Below are positions 51,163-59,835 of a stretch of 64,000 nt of DNA, piece after piece. The notes beneath the pieces were generated by a model, which saw only the letters and a program-made list of their open reading frames with translations, was not told the DNA's origin and searched no databases. Where the stretch lies: the NCBI RefSeq assembly GCF_003001675.1, contig NZ_PVYW01000018.1, positions 1 through 64,000 on the forward strand. Direction: 5' to 3'. Position 1 is the stretch's first letter; each line of letters starts with the position of its first letter. The stretch is from Cohnella sp. SGD-V74 (lineage in GTDB: Bacteria > Bacillota > Bacilli > Paenibacillales > Paenibacillaceae). A program made the translations under genes and the position numbers.

Positions 51163-53042
51163 CCGCCTTTTAATGACGGGGAGGAGATGAACTGTTCGAT
51201 GTACATCTGGTGCCAAAGGATAAAGATAAGTATCGTCCACAGCTTTCGGCTCGCATCCACTTTACCCTCTCGATGATCACTCAACAGTTGCAGTGCATAT
51301 TTTTTATTGATCCAAGGGACATCCGGGGAAGCGTGCAGCACCTCTCTGGCCCAACCGTACCACTCGTTTTTAAGCCAAACGCGTATCGGAACGGGAAAGC
51401 CCAGTTTTTTGCGTGTTTTGACTTCAGGCGGGATGAAGTCTTTCATCGCTTCGCGCAATAACCGTTTGGTTGTTCCATAATGAGAAACTTTGAATTTAGT
51501 CGGAATGGTGCTTGCGAATTTAAACACAACGGGATCCACAAAAGGTACCCTCAACTCCAATGAATGCGCCATGGACATTTTATCCGCTTTCATCAGAATA
51601 TTTCCCCTCAGCCAAGTGTGAATGTCGATGTATTGCATTTTCGAAACATCGTCATAAGACTTGGCTTTCTCGTATAAAGGGTAAGTGATATCCTGTGCAG
51701 CGGAATAATCTACAACTTGATGCGCAAGTAAGTTCAATACATTTCCTTTCTCCGCTTCTTCGAAGATTTTGGCATTTCCATAAAACCGCTCTTGCAGCGG
51801 CCGACTCCCCCGTTCGAAATAACTTTTGCCTTTCATGCCGGTTGGCATGAACCGCGCTACTTTCCCCATCAAATTTCGCATGCCCATTGGCATTTGCTCG
51901 AACAACCGTAACGAAAGAGGCTCCCGGTAAATGTTGTATCCGCCAAAAAACTCATCCGCCCCCTCACCTGAGAACACGACTTTCACGTGTCGACTCGCCA
52001 ATTGTGAAACAAAAAAGATGCCTGCGGTTGAAGGGTCTGCGACGGGTTCGTCCATGTGCCAAATGATTTTAGGCAGCGAACTGAGATAAGAGTGGGCATT
52101 GACCATGATTTCATGATGGTCAGTCCCGAGGTAGGAAGCGGTTTTTCTCGCCAATGCTAATTCGCTGTATCCTTCCGATTCAAAGCCAACGGAAAATGTT
52201 TTTGTCGGTTCCCATCGTTGGAGCATGCCCACCAAACTGCTCGAATCGATCCCCCCGGAAAGAAAGGCGCCTCTGGCTACATCGCTGTTGCGGTGCAAGT
52301 AGACGGAACCTTCAAGCACGGCTCGCGCTTCTTCAGCCATGTCGTCAAATGATCGGGTTTGTTCGGGAATAAACTTCACCTCGTAGTAAGATCTCGTCGT
52401 CAATATCCCGCGTTTAATGGTTAACGTATGCCCAGCCATTAGCTTGCAAATGGACCTAAACATGGTCGCCGGCTCCGGTACGTATTGAAAAGTAAGATAG
52501 TCATAAAACGATTGCCCGTCCACTTCCCGGTCGACTTTGCCTGAAGCCAGTAAGGACTTGATCTCTGAAGCGACCATATACCCATAAGGCGTTTCACAGT
52601 AATAGATCGGTTTAATCCCAAACGGATCCCGGGCAGCAAAAACTTCTTCTAATCTATTGTCCCAGACGACAAATCCAAACATGCCCCTCAAATGTTTCAC
52701 ACATTCTTGCCCAGTTTCTTCATACAAGCGTAAGAGGACTTCCGTATCCGAATCGGTACGAAATTCATGTCCCTTTCCTCTTAGCCAGGAACGAAGCTCG
52801 CGGTAGTTGTAGATTTCCCCGTTAAAAACAAGGCGGATGCTTCCATTGTCATTGACCATGGGTTGAGCGCCCTTATTCAAATCCAGAATGCTCAATCTCC
52901 GAAATCCCAAACCAACATGTCCATCAATTTGCAAACCTTCATCATCCGGCCCTCGATGAGAAATCATATTCGTCATGTTCTGAAGCATTTCCGCATTTAC
53001 GGGAACACGATTGTAATTATACACGGCAACTAAACCACACAT
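51138..53042 (-). CDS. asnB: Glutamine-hydrolysing asparagine synthetase-like (AsnB)
   Basis: Protein of 634 aa with an N-terminal class II glutaminase domain (catalytic Cys2 in MCGLVAVYN; RLSILDL; NGEIYNY) and a C-terminal ATP pyrophosphatase domain with FLSGGIDSSSLVGM. Known AsnB homologues make asparagine, but in B. subtilis and lactobacilli some amidate meso-diaminopimelate of peptidoglycan. In a neighbourhood of carboxypeptidases and NlpC/P60 enzymes, the amidotransferase role is a serious alternative. An exact operator is 130 bp upstream, shared with the divergent NlpC/P60 gene. Confidence 0.92.
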   Translation of the reverse strand: MCGLVAVYNYNRVPVNAEMLQNMTNMISHRGPDDEGLQIDGHVGLGFRRLSILDLNKGAQPMVNDNGSIRLVFNGEIYNYRELRSWLRGKGHEFRTDSDTEVLLRLYEETGQECVKHLRGMFGFVVWDNRLEEVFAARDPFGIKPIYYCETPYGYMVASEIKSLLASGKVDREVDGQSFYDYLTFQYVPEPATMFRSICKLMAGHTLTIKRGILTTRSYYEVKFIPEQTRSFDDMAEEARAVLEGSVYLHRNSDVARGAFLSGGIDSSSLVGMLQRWEPTKTFSVGFESEGYSELALARKTASYLGTDHHEIMVNAHSYLSSLPKIIWHMDEPVADPSTAGIFFVSQLASRHVKVVFSGEGADEFFGGYNIYREPLSLRLFEQMPMGMRNLMGKVARFMPTGMKGKSYFERGSRPLQERFYGNAKIFEEAEKGNVLNLLAHQVVDYSAAQDITYPLYEKAKSYDDVSKMQYIDIHTWLRGNILMKADKMSMAHSLELRVPFVDPVVFKFASTIPTKFKVSHYGTTKRLLREAMKDFIPPEVKTRKKLGFPVPIRVWLKNEWYGWAREVLHASPDVPWINKKYALQLLSDHREGKVDASRKLWTILIFILWHQMYIEQFISSPSLKGGYLQSASV

Positions 53043-53171
53043 CCTAGATTTCTCCTACCTCTCCTTTTATCTCTTCTACCATTCTAATGAGGCTTTCAAT
53101 AAGTTTTGTGATGGAAATATGACAACTCTACTTGCTTTTCTTCACGGATTCTTCACGATGGATTAGAAACT

Positions 53172-53186
53172 ACTACGAATCGTAGT
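53172..53186. promoter_or_regulatory. BlaI-type operator between asnB and NlpC/P60
   Basis: ACTAC-GAATC-GTAGT, exact to the pattern, 130 bp from asnB and 164 bp from the divergent NlpC/P60 start. Confidence 0.72.
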
Positions 53187-53349
53187 TATAAAATGAACAA
53201 ACTCTCACCAATTTTAAATGATTGCGAAAATTGCGCATGGCTACTGGGTTTTCTCTATCATTGATAAATCATGGAATTTTTAAATCTGTTATGTTGTTAG
53301 CAGGCCATACACCACCACCCCATTAACTCAATTAAACTGGAGGTTCAAG

Positions 53350-53853
53350 ATGAACAACATGAAAAACAGAATCGTTAAATCGTTTGTCGGCATTACGCTC
53401 AGTCTATCTATCGCATTTTCGGCAGTTTTGCTGACGTCTGCTCAGCCCGTTTCAGCGGCTACAGTAAGCAAGTCGTCGGTTGCAGATAACGTGATTTCAA
53501 CAGGGAAAAAATATATGGGCGTTCGCTATCAATTTGGCGCACCTGCAGGGCGAACAGACGTGTTTGATTGTTCTTCCTTTACACAATACGTGTTCAAGAA
53601 AAATGGCATCAAGCTCCCACGTACTTCTAGACAGCAAGCAAAAGTAGGTTCTTATGTGCCGAAAAGTCAGATTCGAGCTGGCGATTTGGTTTTCTCGGAT
53701 ACGAACAGAGATGGAATCATTAATCACGTTGGTATCTACATGGGGAATGGAAAGGTCATTCACACCTACAAAGTAGGGGTCGGCGTCACCATTTCCAACT
53801 TTAAGGGTAGCTCTTGGGAAAGGAACTTCGTAACTGCACGTCGTGTCATCTAA
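53350..53853 (+). CDS. Secreted NlpC/P60 endopeptidase
   Basis: Peptidoglycan endopeptidase of 167 aa: signal peptide (about 1-37, ending QPVSAA) and a single NlpC/P60 domain. Catalytic Cys in DVFDCSSFTQYV, His in INHVGIYMGNGKV and the third residue His in VIHTYKVG. Paralogue of the 8.8-kb enzyme. GGAGG start site and a terminator right after it. Confidence 0.92.
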   Translation: MNNMKNRIVKSFVGITLSLSIAFSAVLLTSAQPVSAATVSKSSVADNVISTGKKYMGVRYQFGAPAGRTDVFDCSSFTQYVFKKNGIKLPRTSRQQAKVGSYVPKSQIRAGDLVFSDTNRDGIINHVGIYMGNGKVIHTYKVGVGVTISNFKGSSWERNFVTARRVI

Positions 53854-53869
53854 ACCTTAAAATCAAAGA

Positions 53870-53896
53870 GGAGTTTGCGCAATCTTCGCAAACTCC
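53870..53896 (+). terminator. Terminator after NlpC/P60
   Basis: GGAGTTTGCG-CAATCTT-CGCAAACTCC, 10-bp perfect stem, followed by a pyrimidine-rich tail. Confidence 0.8.
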
Positions 53897-53916
53897 CTTC
53901 TCTGTATTACTTGGAT

Positions 53917-54087
53917 TTACCCTTTTCGCTCGTCTACTTTTAGATTTAGTTCTTTTACTTGCTGACGCAGTTCTTTAAGTTCATTGTCCTCCGATTTTGT
54001 GTTCTTTTGATGTTTCCCGTGCATGCCTTTCATCATAAATAGCATCATGATCGGACAGATTAATACAATCAGCCATGTCCACTCCAC
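53917..54087 (-). CDS. Small membrane/coiled-coil protein, 56 aa
   Basis: GTG start with GAGGTG 7 nt upstream. The product reads MEWTWLIVLICPIMMLFMMK, a single membrane segment with Cys and five Met including the start, then GMHGKHQKN and a short coiled coil (DNELKELRQQVKELNLKVDE). The form resembles DUF2933-like small proteins that accompany copper genes; I cannot confirm it. The operator is 22 bp upstream, shared with the divergent TraX gene. Confidence 0.65.
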   Translation of the reverse strand: MEWTWLIVLICPIMMLFMMKGMHGKHQKNTKSEDNELKELRQQVKELNLKVDERKG

Positions 54088-54108
54088 ATTGGTTCACCTC
54101 GCTTTATG

Positions 54109-54123
54109 ACTACACATTGTAGT
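54109..54123. promoter_or_regulatory. BlaI-type operator, small protein / TraX
   Basis: ACTAC-ACATT-GTAGTA, exact to the pattern, between two divergent genes 22 and 51 bp away. Confidence 0.77.
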
Positions 54124-54174
54124 AGAATGATGATAAGATTACAAAGAATTTCGAGTGATACCGGGGTGGCAACA

Positions 54175-54804
54175 ATGTTACAAGGGCTGGCCATGATGAC
54201 GATGCTGATCGACCATATAGGCCTGATGTTTTTCCAAGATCAAACGATCTTTCGCCTCATTGGACGCATCGCTTTTCCCCTATACGCTTGTTTCCTGGTA
54301 AAAGGTTACTTGCTTACGAGGAACCGGCGAACCTATATGCTAAGGTTGTTCGTGCTTGCCCTTATCTCTCAGGCCCCCTTTACCCTGGCTCTGGAGAAGT
54401 TCGAATTAAACGTTATTTTTACATTACTTTACTCGCTTTTAGCTTTATGGGCAGTTGACTTAGTTTCTGAAGATCTTAAAGTTCTGACTACCGTTGTTGT
54501 GTTGAGCACCTCCCTTATCATACCGATGGATTACGGGATTTATGGCGTCTTGATAATATTCATTTTCCGCTATGTGGAAGGTAGGTGGGAAATGATCGGC
54601 TTCCATCTACTGCTCAATGGACTATTTTTTTTGATTTACGGCTTAGGCTATTGGGTTCAACTGTTCAGTATTTTCGGTACGATCCTTATCTGGATGACGA
54701 TGTCGGTTCGGCCTCGGAAGACCCTAAATAAATGGATTTACCGTACATTCTACCCTGCGCATTTACTTGTCCTTTGGGTTATTCAACGACTTCAATTTTT
54801 ATAA
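54175..54804 (+). CDS. TraX-family membrane protein
   Basis: Protein of about 209 aa with six or seven membrane helices. The N-terminus LAMMTMLIDHIGLMFFQD and IGRIAFPLYACFLVKGYLLT are the TraX family signature. F-plasmid TraX acetylates pilin N-termini, and chromosomal relatives in Bacilli are of unknown role, perhaps acyl transfer. ATG 54175 gives the family's normal start; the longer frame would include the operator. GGGGTGG is the likely ribosome site. Confidence 0.87.
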   Translation: MLQGLAMMTMLIDHIGLMFFQDQTIFRLIGRIAFPLYACFLVKGYLLTRNRRTYMLRLFVLALISQAPFTLALEKFELNVIFTLLYSLLALWAVDLVSEDLKVLTTVVVLSTSLIIPMDYGIYGVLIIFIFRYVEGRWEMIGFHLLLNGLFFLIYGLGYWVQLFSIFGTILIWMTMSVRPRKTLNKWIYRTFYPAHLLVLWVIQRLQFL

Positions 54805-54900
54805 TCATGTCTCCTTGTCTATCTCAATGGATTCGCAAATGACATAAGAACGAATAAACGTTCAAGATTTTAGAATCCTAAGCTAGGGAGGTGTCCATAA

Positions 54901-55143
54901 ATGATGGATGGCATGATTATGGATCGTTCGATGATGGTCATGATGTGCACCATGATGTTCATCGGTGCGATCATCGTTATTCTGCTTGTTGGAGCAACCA
55001 TTTACGTTGTTGTTCGATTACTGATGAAGAAGTGTCGTGTAGTGGATCGTCCCTTGATTATGCTGAGAGAACGGTACGTCAGAGGTGAAATTAATGATGA
55101 TGAATATTTTCGAATGCGAAAAGTTATCAGTGACGTGAAGTGA
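54901..55143 (+). CDS. Met-rich SHOCT-domain membrane protein, second copy
   Basis: Protein of 80 aa, collinear with the 17.1-kb copy: Met-rich head (MMDGMIMDRSMMVMMCTMMF), membrane helix, VVDRPLIMLRERYVRGEI and DDEYFRMRKV. GGGAGGTG ribosome site. The shared Cys in MMC is kept, supporting a role for the Met/Cys surface. It is convergent with the CopB operon. No operator match was found upstream. Confidence 0.82.
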   Translation: MMDGMIMDRSMMVMMCTMMFIGAIIVILLVGATIYVVVRLLMKKCRVVDRPLIMLRERYVRGEINDDEYFRMRKVISDVK

Positions 55144-55249
55144 TCAGAAAAAAATTCTTTCACTTTTCATTAGTTCAAACTTCGCGAATACGCGGTTACA
55201 TTTCCCAAGCAGGAGGCTCCTTGAGGGTTATTTACCTCGCAGTACAACC

Positions 55250-57328
55250 CTATATCTTTAACAATTTTGCATTCACAGCCACTACGATTGTGCTTAACGA
55301 CATCAGAACTGCTCCTAATGCAGGACTTAGCAAGATGCCCATCCCGTACAACACACCTGCCGCTAACGGAATGGCCACGATATTATATCCGGTTGCCCAC
55401 CATAAATTTTGAACCATCTTGGCATAGGTTCTGCGTGATAGTGCAAGAATGGAAACAACATCTTCCGGATCGCTTCGGACGAGAACGACATCCGCAGTCT
55501 CGATCGCCACATCCGTTCCGGCACCCACGGCGACTCCAAGATCGGCTTTAGCCAAAGCCGGCGCATCGTTCACTCCATCCCCCGTCATCGCTACTCGATA
55601 ACCTTTATTCTGAATTTCGGCGATTTTACTTGCTTTCTCGTGCGGAAGCACTTCGGCATAAATTTCATTTAACCCTAGCTTGCCTCCGACTAGTTTGGCT
55701 ACTTGATGGTTATCTCCGGTCAGCATCATAGATTCGACCCCAAGTGCTCTTAATTTCTCAATCGCCACCTTACCGCTTTCTCTAACCTGGTCCGCCAGAG
55801 CTAGCATCCCGGCATATCGCCCGTCTACGACGGCAAAAACAACCGTCTTCCCTTGTTCTGTAAGCTGCTGATACGCTTCATGCGGGTAGCCGATATCGTT
55901 TTCTTTCATATATCCAGGGCTCACCACTTGAATGTTTTTTCCATCAACCGTTCCCTGAAGCCCTTTTCCCGTGAGTGCCTGAAAAGATTCTGGTTGCTCG
56001 ATATTGAGTCCACGCTTTTTTACTTCATCCATGATCCCCTTGGAGATAGGGTGTTCGGATTGGGATTCCAACGCGCCTACAAGTGAAAGTAAGGATGCTT
56101 CATCGTATTGACTTTTCTCAAGCATAATATCGGTGATGCCAAATTTCCCTTTCGTTAACGTTCCCGTTTTATCAAATACAACCGCGTTTAATTGTCGTGC
56201 TTCTTCAAAAGGGGTACGGTTGCGAATCAATAAGCCCTTTTCGGCAGCAATGGCAGTGGATGTGGAGACCACCAACGGCACAGCAAGACCTAAGGCGTGC
56301 GGGCATGCGATAATCATGACGGTAACCATTCGTTGCATGGCGAAATCGAAGCTATAACCCAAAATCAACCACGTCGCCAGTGTGACTAACCCCGCTGCCA
56401 GGGCAACATAGAACAGCCATTTCGCTGCCTTATCGGAAAGGTTCTGCGCTTTGGATTTTGATTCTTGGGCTTCCTTGACCAGTTGGATAACTTGGGACAA
56501 GTAACCGGTTTCTCCGGCGTTCTGGACGGTTACGCGGAGTGCGCCTTCTCCATTCATCGCACCGCCGATTACACGATCCCCGGGTTGTTTGACCACGGGA
56601 ACCGATTCTCCGGTTAACATAGCCTCGTCCACCGAGGATTGACCGGATTGGATGAGGCCATCGACCGGAATCCGCTCGCCCGGCTTGATCAAGATCATAT
56701 GTTCCGGTTTCAACGTGCTCACCGCAACGTCCTTCGTATCGCCGCTTGCGGTGATCAGATGAGCCTCGGAGGGGATTAATTGGACCAACTTCTCGAGCGC
56801 ATTTGAGGCGCCCATAATCGATCTCATTTCTAGCCAATGGCCCAGAAGCATAATATCGATGAGCGTCGCCAGCTCCCAGAAAAAATCGACTTCCGTGATA
56901 CCGAGCACTATCAGCGAACTATAGCCGTAAGCAACAACGATCGCAAGTGCAATCAGGGTCATCATGCCCGGCAATTTTTGTTTGAGTTCACGGTAAGCCC
57001 CCGTAAGAAACGGGACTCCCCCGTAAAAAAAGACGAAAGAAGAGAGCAGGAACAGGATCACAGAATCATAAGGGAACCGCCAGTTCACGCCCATAAACAT
57101 CTGGATCATCGGCGAGAGCAAGAGGATGGGAACGGTGAATACTACGCAAATAATAAAACGGTTACGAAAATCTTCCACATGATGACCGGCATGTTTGTCT
57201 ACTCCATGGGATTCATGCCCTTCGTGTGCGCTCGTTTTATGGTGATCGTGGTGGCCCATTGGTTTTGAAGAGGAATGAACGAATAGGTTTTGCTGTTTTT
57301 GATGTTCCTGATGGTCATGTTTTATCAC
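55250..57328 (-). CDS. copB: CopB-type copper P1B-3 ATPase
   Basis: Export ATPase of about 692 aa. It has a His-rich N-terminus (KPMGHHDHHKTSAHEGHESH) instead of HMA domains, and the transport motif is CPH (MIIACPHALGLAVP), both marks of the CopB/P1B-3 class. Also DKTGTLTKGK, SEHPISKG, TGESVPVVK and GDGVNDAPALAKAD. GTG 57328 follows GAAGGAGAG by 8 nt; the longer frame reads through this site. Final gene of the operon headed by the carboxypeptidase at 61.0 kb, so copper export is transcribed with envelope genes. Confidence 0.94.
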   Translation of the reverse strand: MIKHDHQEHQKQQNLFVHSSSKPMGHHDHHKTSAHEGHESHGVDKHAGHHVEDFRNRFIICVVFTVPILLLSPMIQMFMGVNWRFPYDSVILFLLSSFVFFYGGVPFLTGAYRELKQKLPGMMTLIALAIVVAYGYSSLIVLGITEVDFFWELATLIDIMLLGHWLEMRSIMGASNALEKLVQLIPSEAHLITASGDTKDVAVSTLKPEHMILIKPGERIPVDGLIQSGQSSVDEAMLTGESVPVVKQPGDRVIGGAMNGEGALRVTVQNAGETGYLSQVIQLVKEAQESKSKAQNLSDKAAKWLFYVALAAGLVTLATWLILGYSFDFAMQRMVTVMIIACPHALGLAVPLVVSTSTAIAAEKGLLIRNRTPFEEARQLNAVVFDKTGTLTKGKFGITDIMLEKSQYDEASLLSLVGALESQSEHPISKGIMDEVKKRGLNIEQPESFQALTGKGLQGTVDGKNIQVVSPGYMKENDIGYPHEAYQQLTEQGKTVVFAVVDGRYAGMLALADQVRESGKVAIEKLRALGVESMMLTGDNHQVAKLVGGKLGLNEIYAEVLPHEKASKIAEIQNKGYRVAMTGDGVNDAPALAKADLGVAVGAGTDVAIETADVVLVRSDPEDVVSILALSRRTYAKMVQNLWWATGYNIVAIPLAAGVLYGMGILLSPALGAVLMSLSTIVVAVNAKLLKI

Positions 57329-57420
57329 GAACTCAACTCTCCTTCGGCTCTTTGTAGGAAGCTTTCTCATTCAAAAGAAATTTATGCATCTACTCCACGA
57401 AGCGCAATCTAATGAACGAT

Positions 57421-58167
57421 TTATAATTCCCAATACGTGACCGTATCGCTGATGCCAAGAACGATGAGAAGAAGCCCGGAAAGCTTGTAAATCACATTAC
57501 CCCATTTCTTCGCATGCTTAAACAGTGATCGGTCTAATCCTAAACCAATCACAATCGCGAAAAAGAGCAAAAGCGGGAAAGCAGTGCCAATCGCAAAAAC
57601 CGAAGGCAAGATCATCCCATAGGAGGACTGAATCGCAACGGGCATCAACCAGCCGAAAAACAGCAAAACCATCGTGGGGCAGAACCCAAGTGAGAAAGCG
57701 ACTCCCATAAGAAAAGCTCCACCCTTGTTCCCTGCCCGATCGGAAATCTTCCGAACGAAAGCGGCGAGCTTAAATCCAAACGAAATACGCTTTATTTTTA
57801 CGAGACCAAGAAAAAATAAACCCATAAGGATAAATAACGGGCCGATTAGTTTTCGAGCATAGACAAAAATGGGGATTGCCTCAACGGAAACGTTCTGACC
57901 AATAAGCCAAAACAAGAAACCAAAAATCGAATAGACTGCGATTTTACCTAACAGGTAGAGCAAAAATTCGATGCCTGCAAGCTTTTCGTTCATATATTTA
58001 TTTCCGAAATAAGTGATACTCCCCAAGTTTGCGGTGAGCTGGCAGGGGGCGACAGAGCCCGCGAACCCGAAAAAAAGCGCAGCCAGTAAAGCAATTTTGG
58101 AATTGATCGCAATATCTGCAAATGGAGAGCTTAGCCATCGGCTAATTTCACTAAAAAATGAATACAA
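57421..58167 (-). CDS. CcdA/DsbD-family membrane thiol transporter
   Basis: Membrane protein of 248 aa with six predicted helices. Cys residues lie in AGSVAPCQLTANLG (helix 1) and SLGFCPTMVLLFFG (helix 4), matching the paired thiols by which CcdA carries reducing power from cytosolic thioredoxin across the membrane to TlpA/ResA-type proteins. TTG start after GGGGAGGGAG. Overall closest to the DsbD/TauE-like branch. It would supply electrons for the three TlpA proteins of the window. It lies 31 nt downstream of the PAP2 gene. Confidence 0.87.
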   Translation of the reverse strand: MYSFFSEISRWLSSPFADIAINSKIALLAALFFGFAGSVAPCQLTANLGSITYFGNKYMNEKLAGIEFLLYLLGKIAVYSIFGFLFWLIGQNVSVEAIPIFVYARKLIGPLFILMGLFFLGLVKIKRISFGFKLAAFVRKISDRAGNKGGAFLMGVAFSLGFCPTMVLLFFGWLMPVAIQSSYGMILPSVFAIGTAFPLLLFFAIVIGLGLDRSLFKHAKKWGNVIYKLSGLLLIVLGISDTVTYWEL

Positions 58168-58198
58168 GGTCTCCCTCCCCTTTCGCTCCCCCTTGATC

Positions 58199-58855
58199 TT
58201 ACAGCCCGACTCCGATATTCGATTGCCGTTTCTTTCTAGCCGCCACGACGATTTGAAGTCGGGATACGAAGCGGTACACCACTTCGGCTAACAGGATCCC
58301 GCCTACCACATCCAATAACACATGTTGTTTGACAAACATTGTGGAAACAATAATTAAGGTTGACATGCCATAGATGAGCATTTGATTGATTTTCGTCTTA
58401 AAGGTGCTTTTATACAACGATTTCATCATTAAATAGCTCGAAAAAACATGGATGCTTGGGAAGCAATTAAACGGCTGATCGCGCTGATACATATAACGAA
58501 CCAGCTCGGATACGATATCGTTATCCTGAATATAAGGTCGTGGAACAGTCGTTTGAAAAACAGAATAAATTCCATAGCTTATTAATGCACTTACCACGTA
58601 GGTTACAAGGGTTAAATAATAAGCATGGCGATCCCTTTTATAAAAGAATAACAAGCAAATATAAATGTAAAAGATCCAGAACGCATAAGGAATGATGAAC
58701 CATTTGATAAAGGGGACCATTTGATCGAACGGCGTAACCAAGGAATAAACTTTTTCGCCCGGTTGATTTACAGCAGCATAGATGGCGCCCAAAATCGGAA
58801 AAACCAACATTAAGCCCAAAGGAGAATGTTTTTTCAACACAAACAGCAACTTCAT
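58199..58855 (-). CDS. PAP2-family membrane phosphatase
   Basis: Integral membrane protein of 218 aa with six helices. The PAP2 active-site motifs are present in part: NCFPSIHVFSSYLM (SxH, with PSIH) and KQHVLLDVVGGILLAE (H and D of the third motif). Members dephosphorylate undecaprenyl pyrophosphate or phosphatidic acid; recycling of the cell-wall carrier lipid would fit its neighbours. It overlaps the lipoprotein gene by 4 nt (ATGA). Confidence 0.88.
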   Translation of the reverse strand: MKLLFVLKKHSPLGLMLVFPILGAIYAAVNQPGEKVYSLVTPFDQMVPFIKWFIIPYAFWIFYIYICLLFFYKRDRHAYYLTLVTYVVSALISYGIYSVFQTTVPRPYIQDNDIVSELVRYMYQRDQPFNCFPSIHVFSSYLMMKSLYKSTFKTKINQMLIYGMSTLIIVSTMFVKQHVLLDVVGGILLAEVVYRFVSRLQIVVAARKKRQSNIGVGL

Positions 58856-59760
58856 TGCAATTTACCTTGGCTAGCCAGAGCCGTCCAAGATCGACCTTGA
58901 TCGCGGCTTAACCAAAGATTCAGTTGTTCAGTAGCCACTACCCACACCTTTGAATCCATCGGGTTTTGTGCCATATAGGTAATGATCTCCTCCGGACGTT
59001 TGTTGGAAAGGACGATTTCCGTCCATCCTTCTTCCGATTGCATCATCAACTTTCCGTCTAGAGAACTTACAAGGAGTTCTCCGCTTACTGCATAGTTTAT
59101 TGCGGCTATACGAAGATCAAAGGTTAATTTCTCGAACGTATTCCCGAAATCCCGGGACTGAAATAAACCCTGGTCCGTGGCTACGCTAACGGTGCCAGCA
59201 TCGTCCGGATCCGCAGCGAAAGCAACGGGTTGGCCCGTTACTCCCTTAAAGGCACTCTGCTTCCATGTTTCTGCCTCATCAGTCGAAGAATAGAAACCTG
59301 GTGTCGGCATCAGGGCGTTAGGGCTGCTGTTAAAGACATACAACGTATGCGAACGATATCCTGCGGTTAAGCCATGGAAATCGACTTCTCCACTGAGCGC
59401 AAGCGTCTCAATCGTTTTTCCACCGTCCGTACTTTTAATTAAGCCTAATGGATTGGGTAAATCCGAACCGCTGGCTGGATGTCCACTACTATAGAATCCG
59501 TTACTCGTGTTGGAAAATCCCATATAATCATGTTGCTCGCCCGGAGCATTCGACCATTTGCCTTCCCGATAAACAACGATTCCTTCATGAGCGGGAATCC
59601 AAACTTCTTTTCCATAATTGGAGAAGGCCAGTCCGTGCATATGTTCAATCGAATCGGGCGCAGCCGATGAGGTACAAGCAGAAAGGACGGCCGTCAATAC
59701 GACAATGGTTCCCCATGTGGCCATCCTTTTTCTAAGCAGCTTCAAATTTTTCATATGCAA
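58852..59760 (-). CDS. BNR/F510_1955-type beta-propeller lipoprotein
   Basis: Surface lipoprotein of 302 aa (lipobox VLSACTSS, Cys about 29). It contains repeated propeller blades with Asp-box-like motifs (STDGGKTIE, SSTDEAETWK, SRDFGNTFEK, SRDQGRSWTA), and an N-terminal IEHMHGLAFS. It is of the type often called F510_1955 glycosyl-hydrolase-like, but no glycosidase residues are recognised. Possibly a metal or glycan binding scaffold. Start TTG 59760 or ATG 59754. Second gene of the operon headed by the carboxypeptidase. Confidence 0.85.
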   Translation of the reverse strand: MHMKNLKLLRKRMATWGTIVVLTAVLSACTSSAAPDSIEHMHGLAFSNYGKEVWIPAHEGIVVYREGKWSNAPGEQHDYMGFSNTSNGFYSSGHPASGSDLPNPLGLIKSTDGGKTIETLALSGEVDFHGLTAGYRSHTLYVFNSSPNALMPTPGFYSSTDEAETWKQSAFKGVTGQPVAFAADPDDAGTVSVATDQGLFQSRDFGNTFEKLTFDLRIAAINYAVSGELLVSSLDGKLMMQSEEGWTEIVLSNKRPEEIITYMAQNPMDSKVWVVATEQLNLWLSRDQGRSWTALASQGKLQ

Positions 59761-59835
59761 ATGAACTCCCCTATTTTTTTGATTTTACCTTACTGTATCA
59801 TGACATTGTGTTGGAATTGTGTAGCTTCGGCCGGC

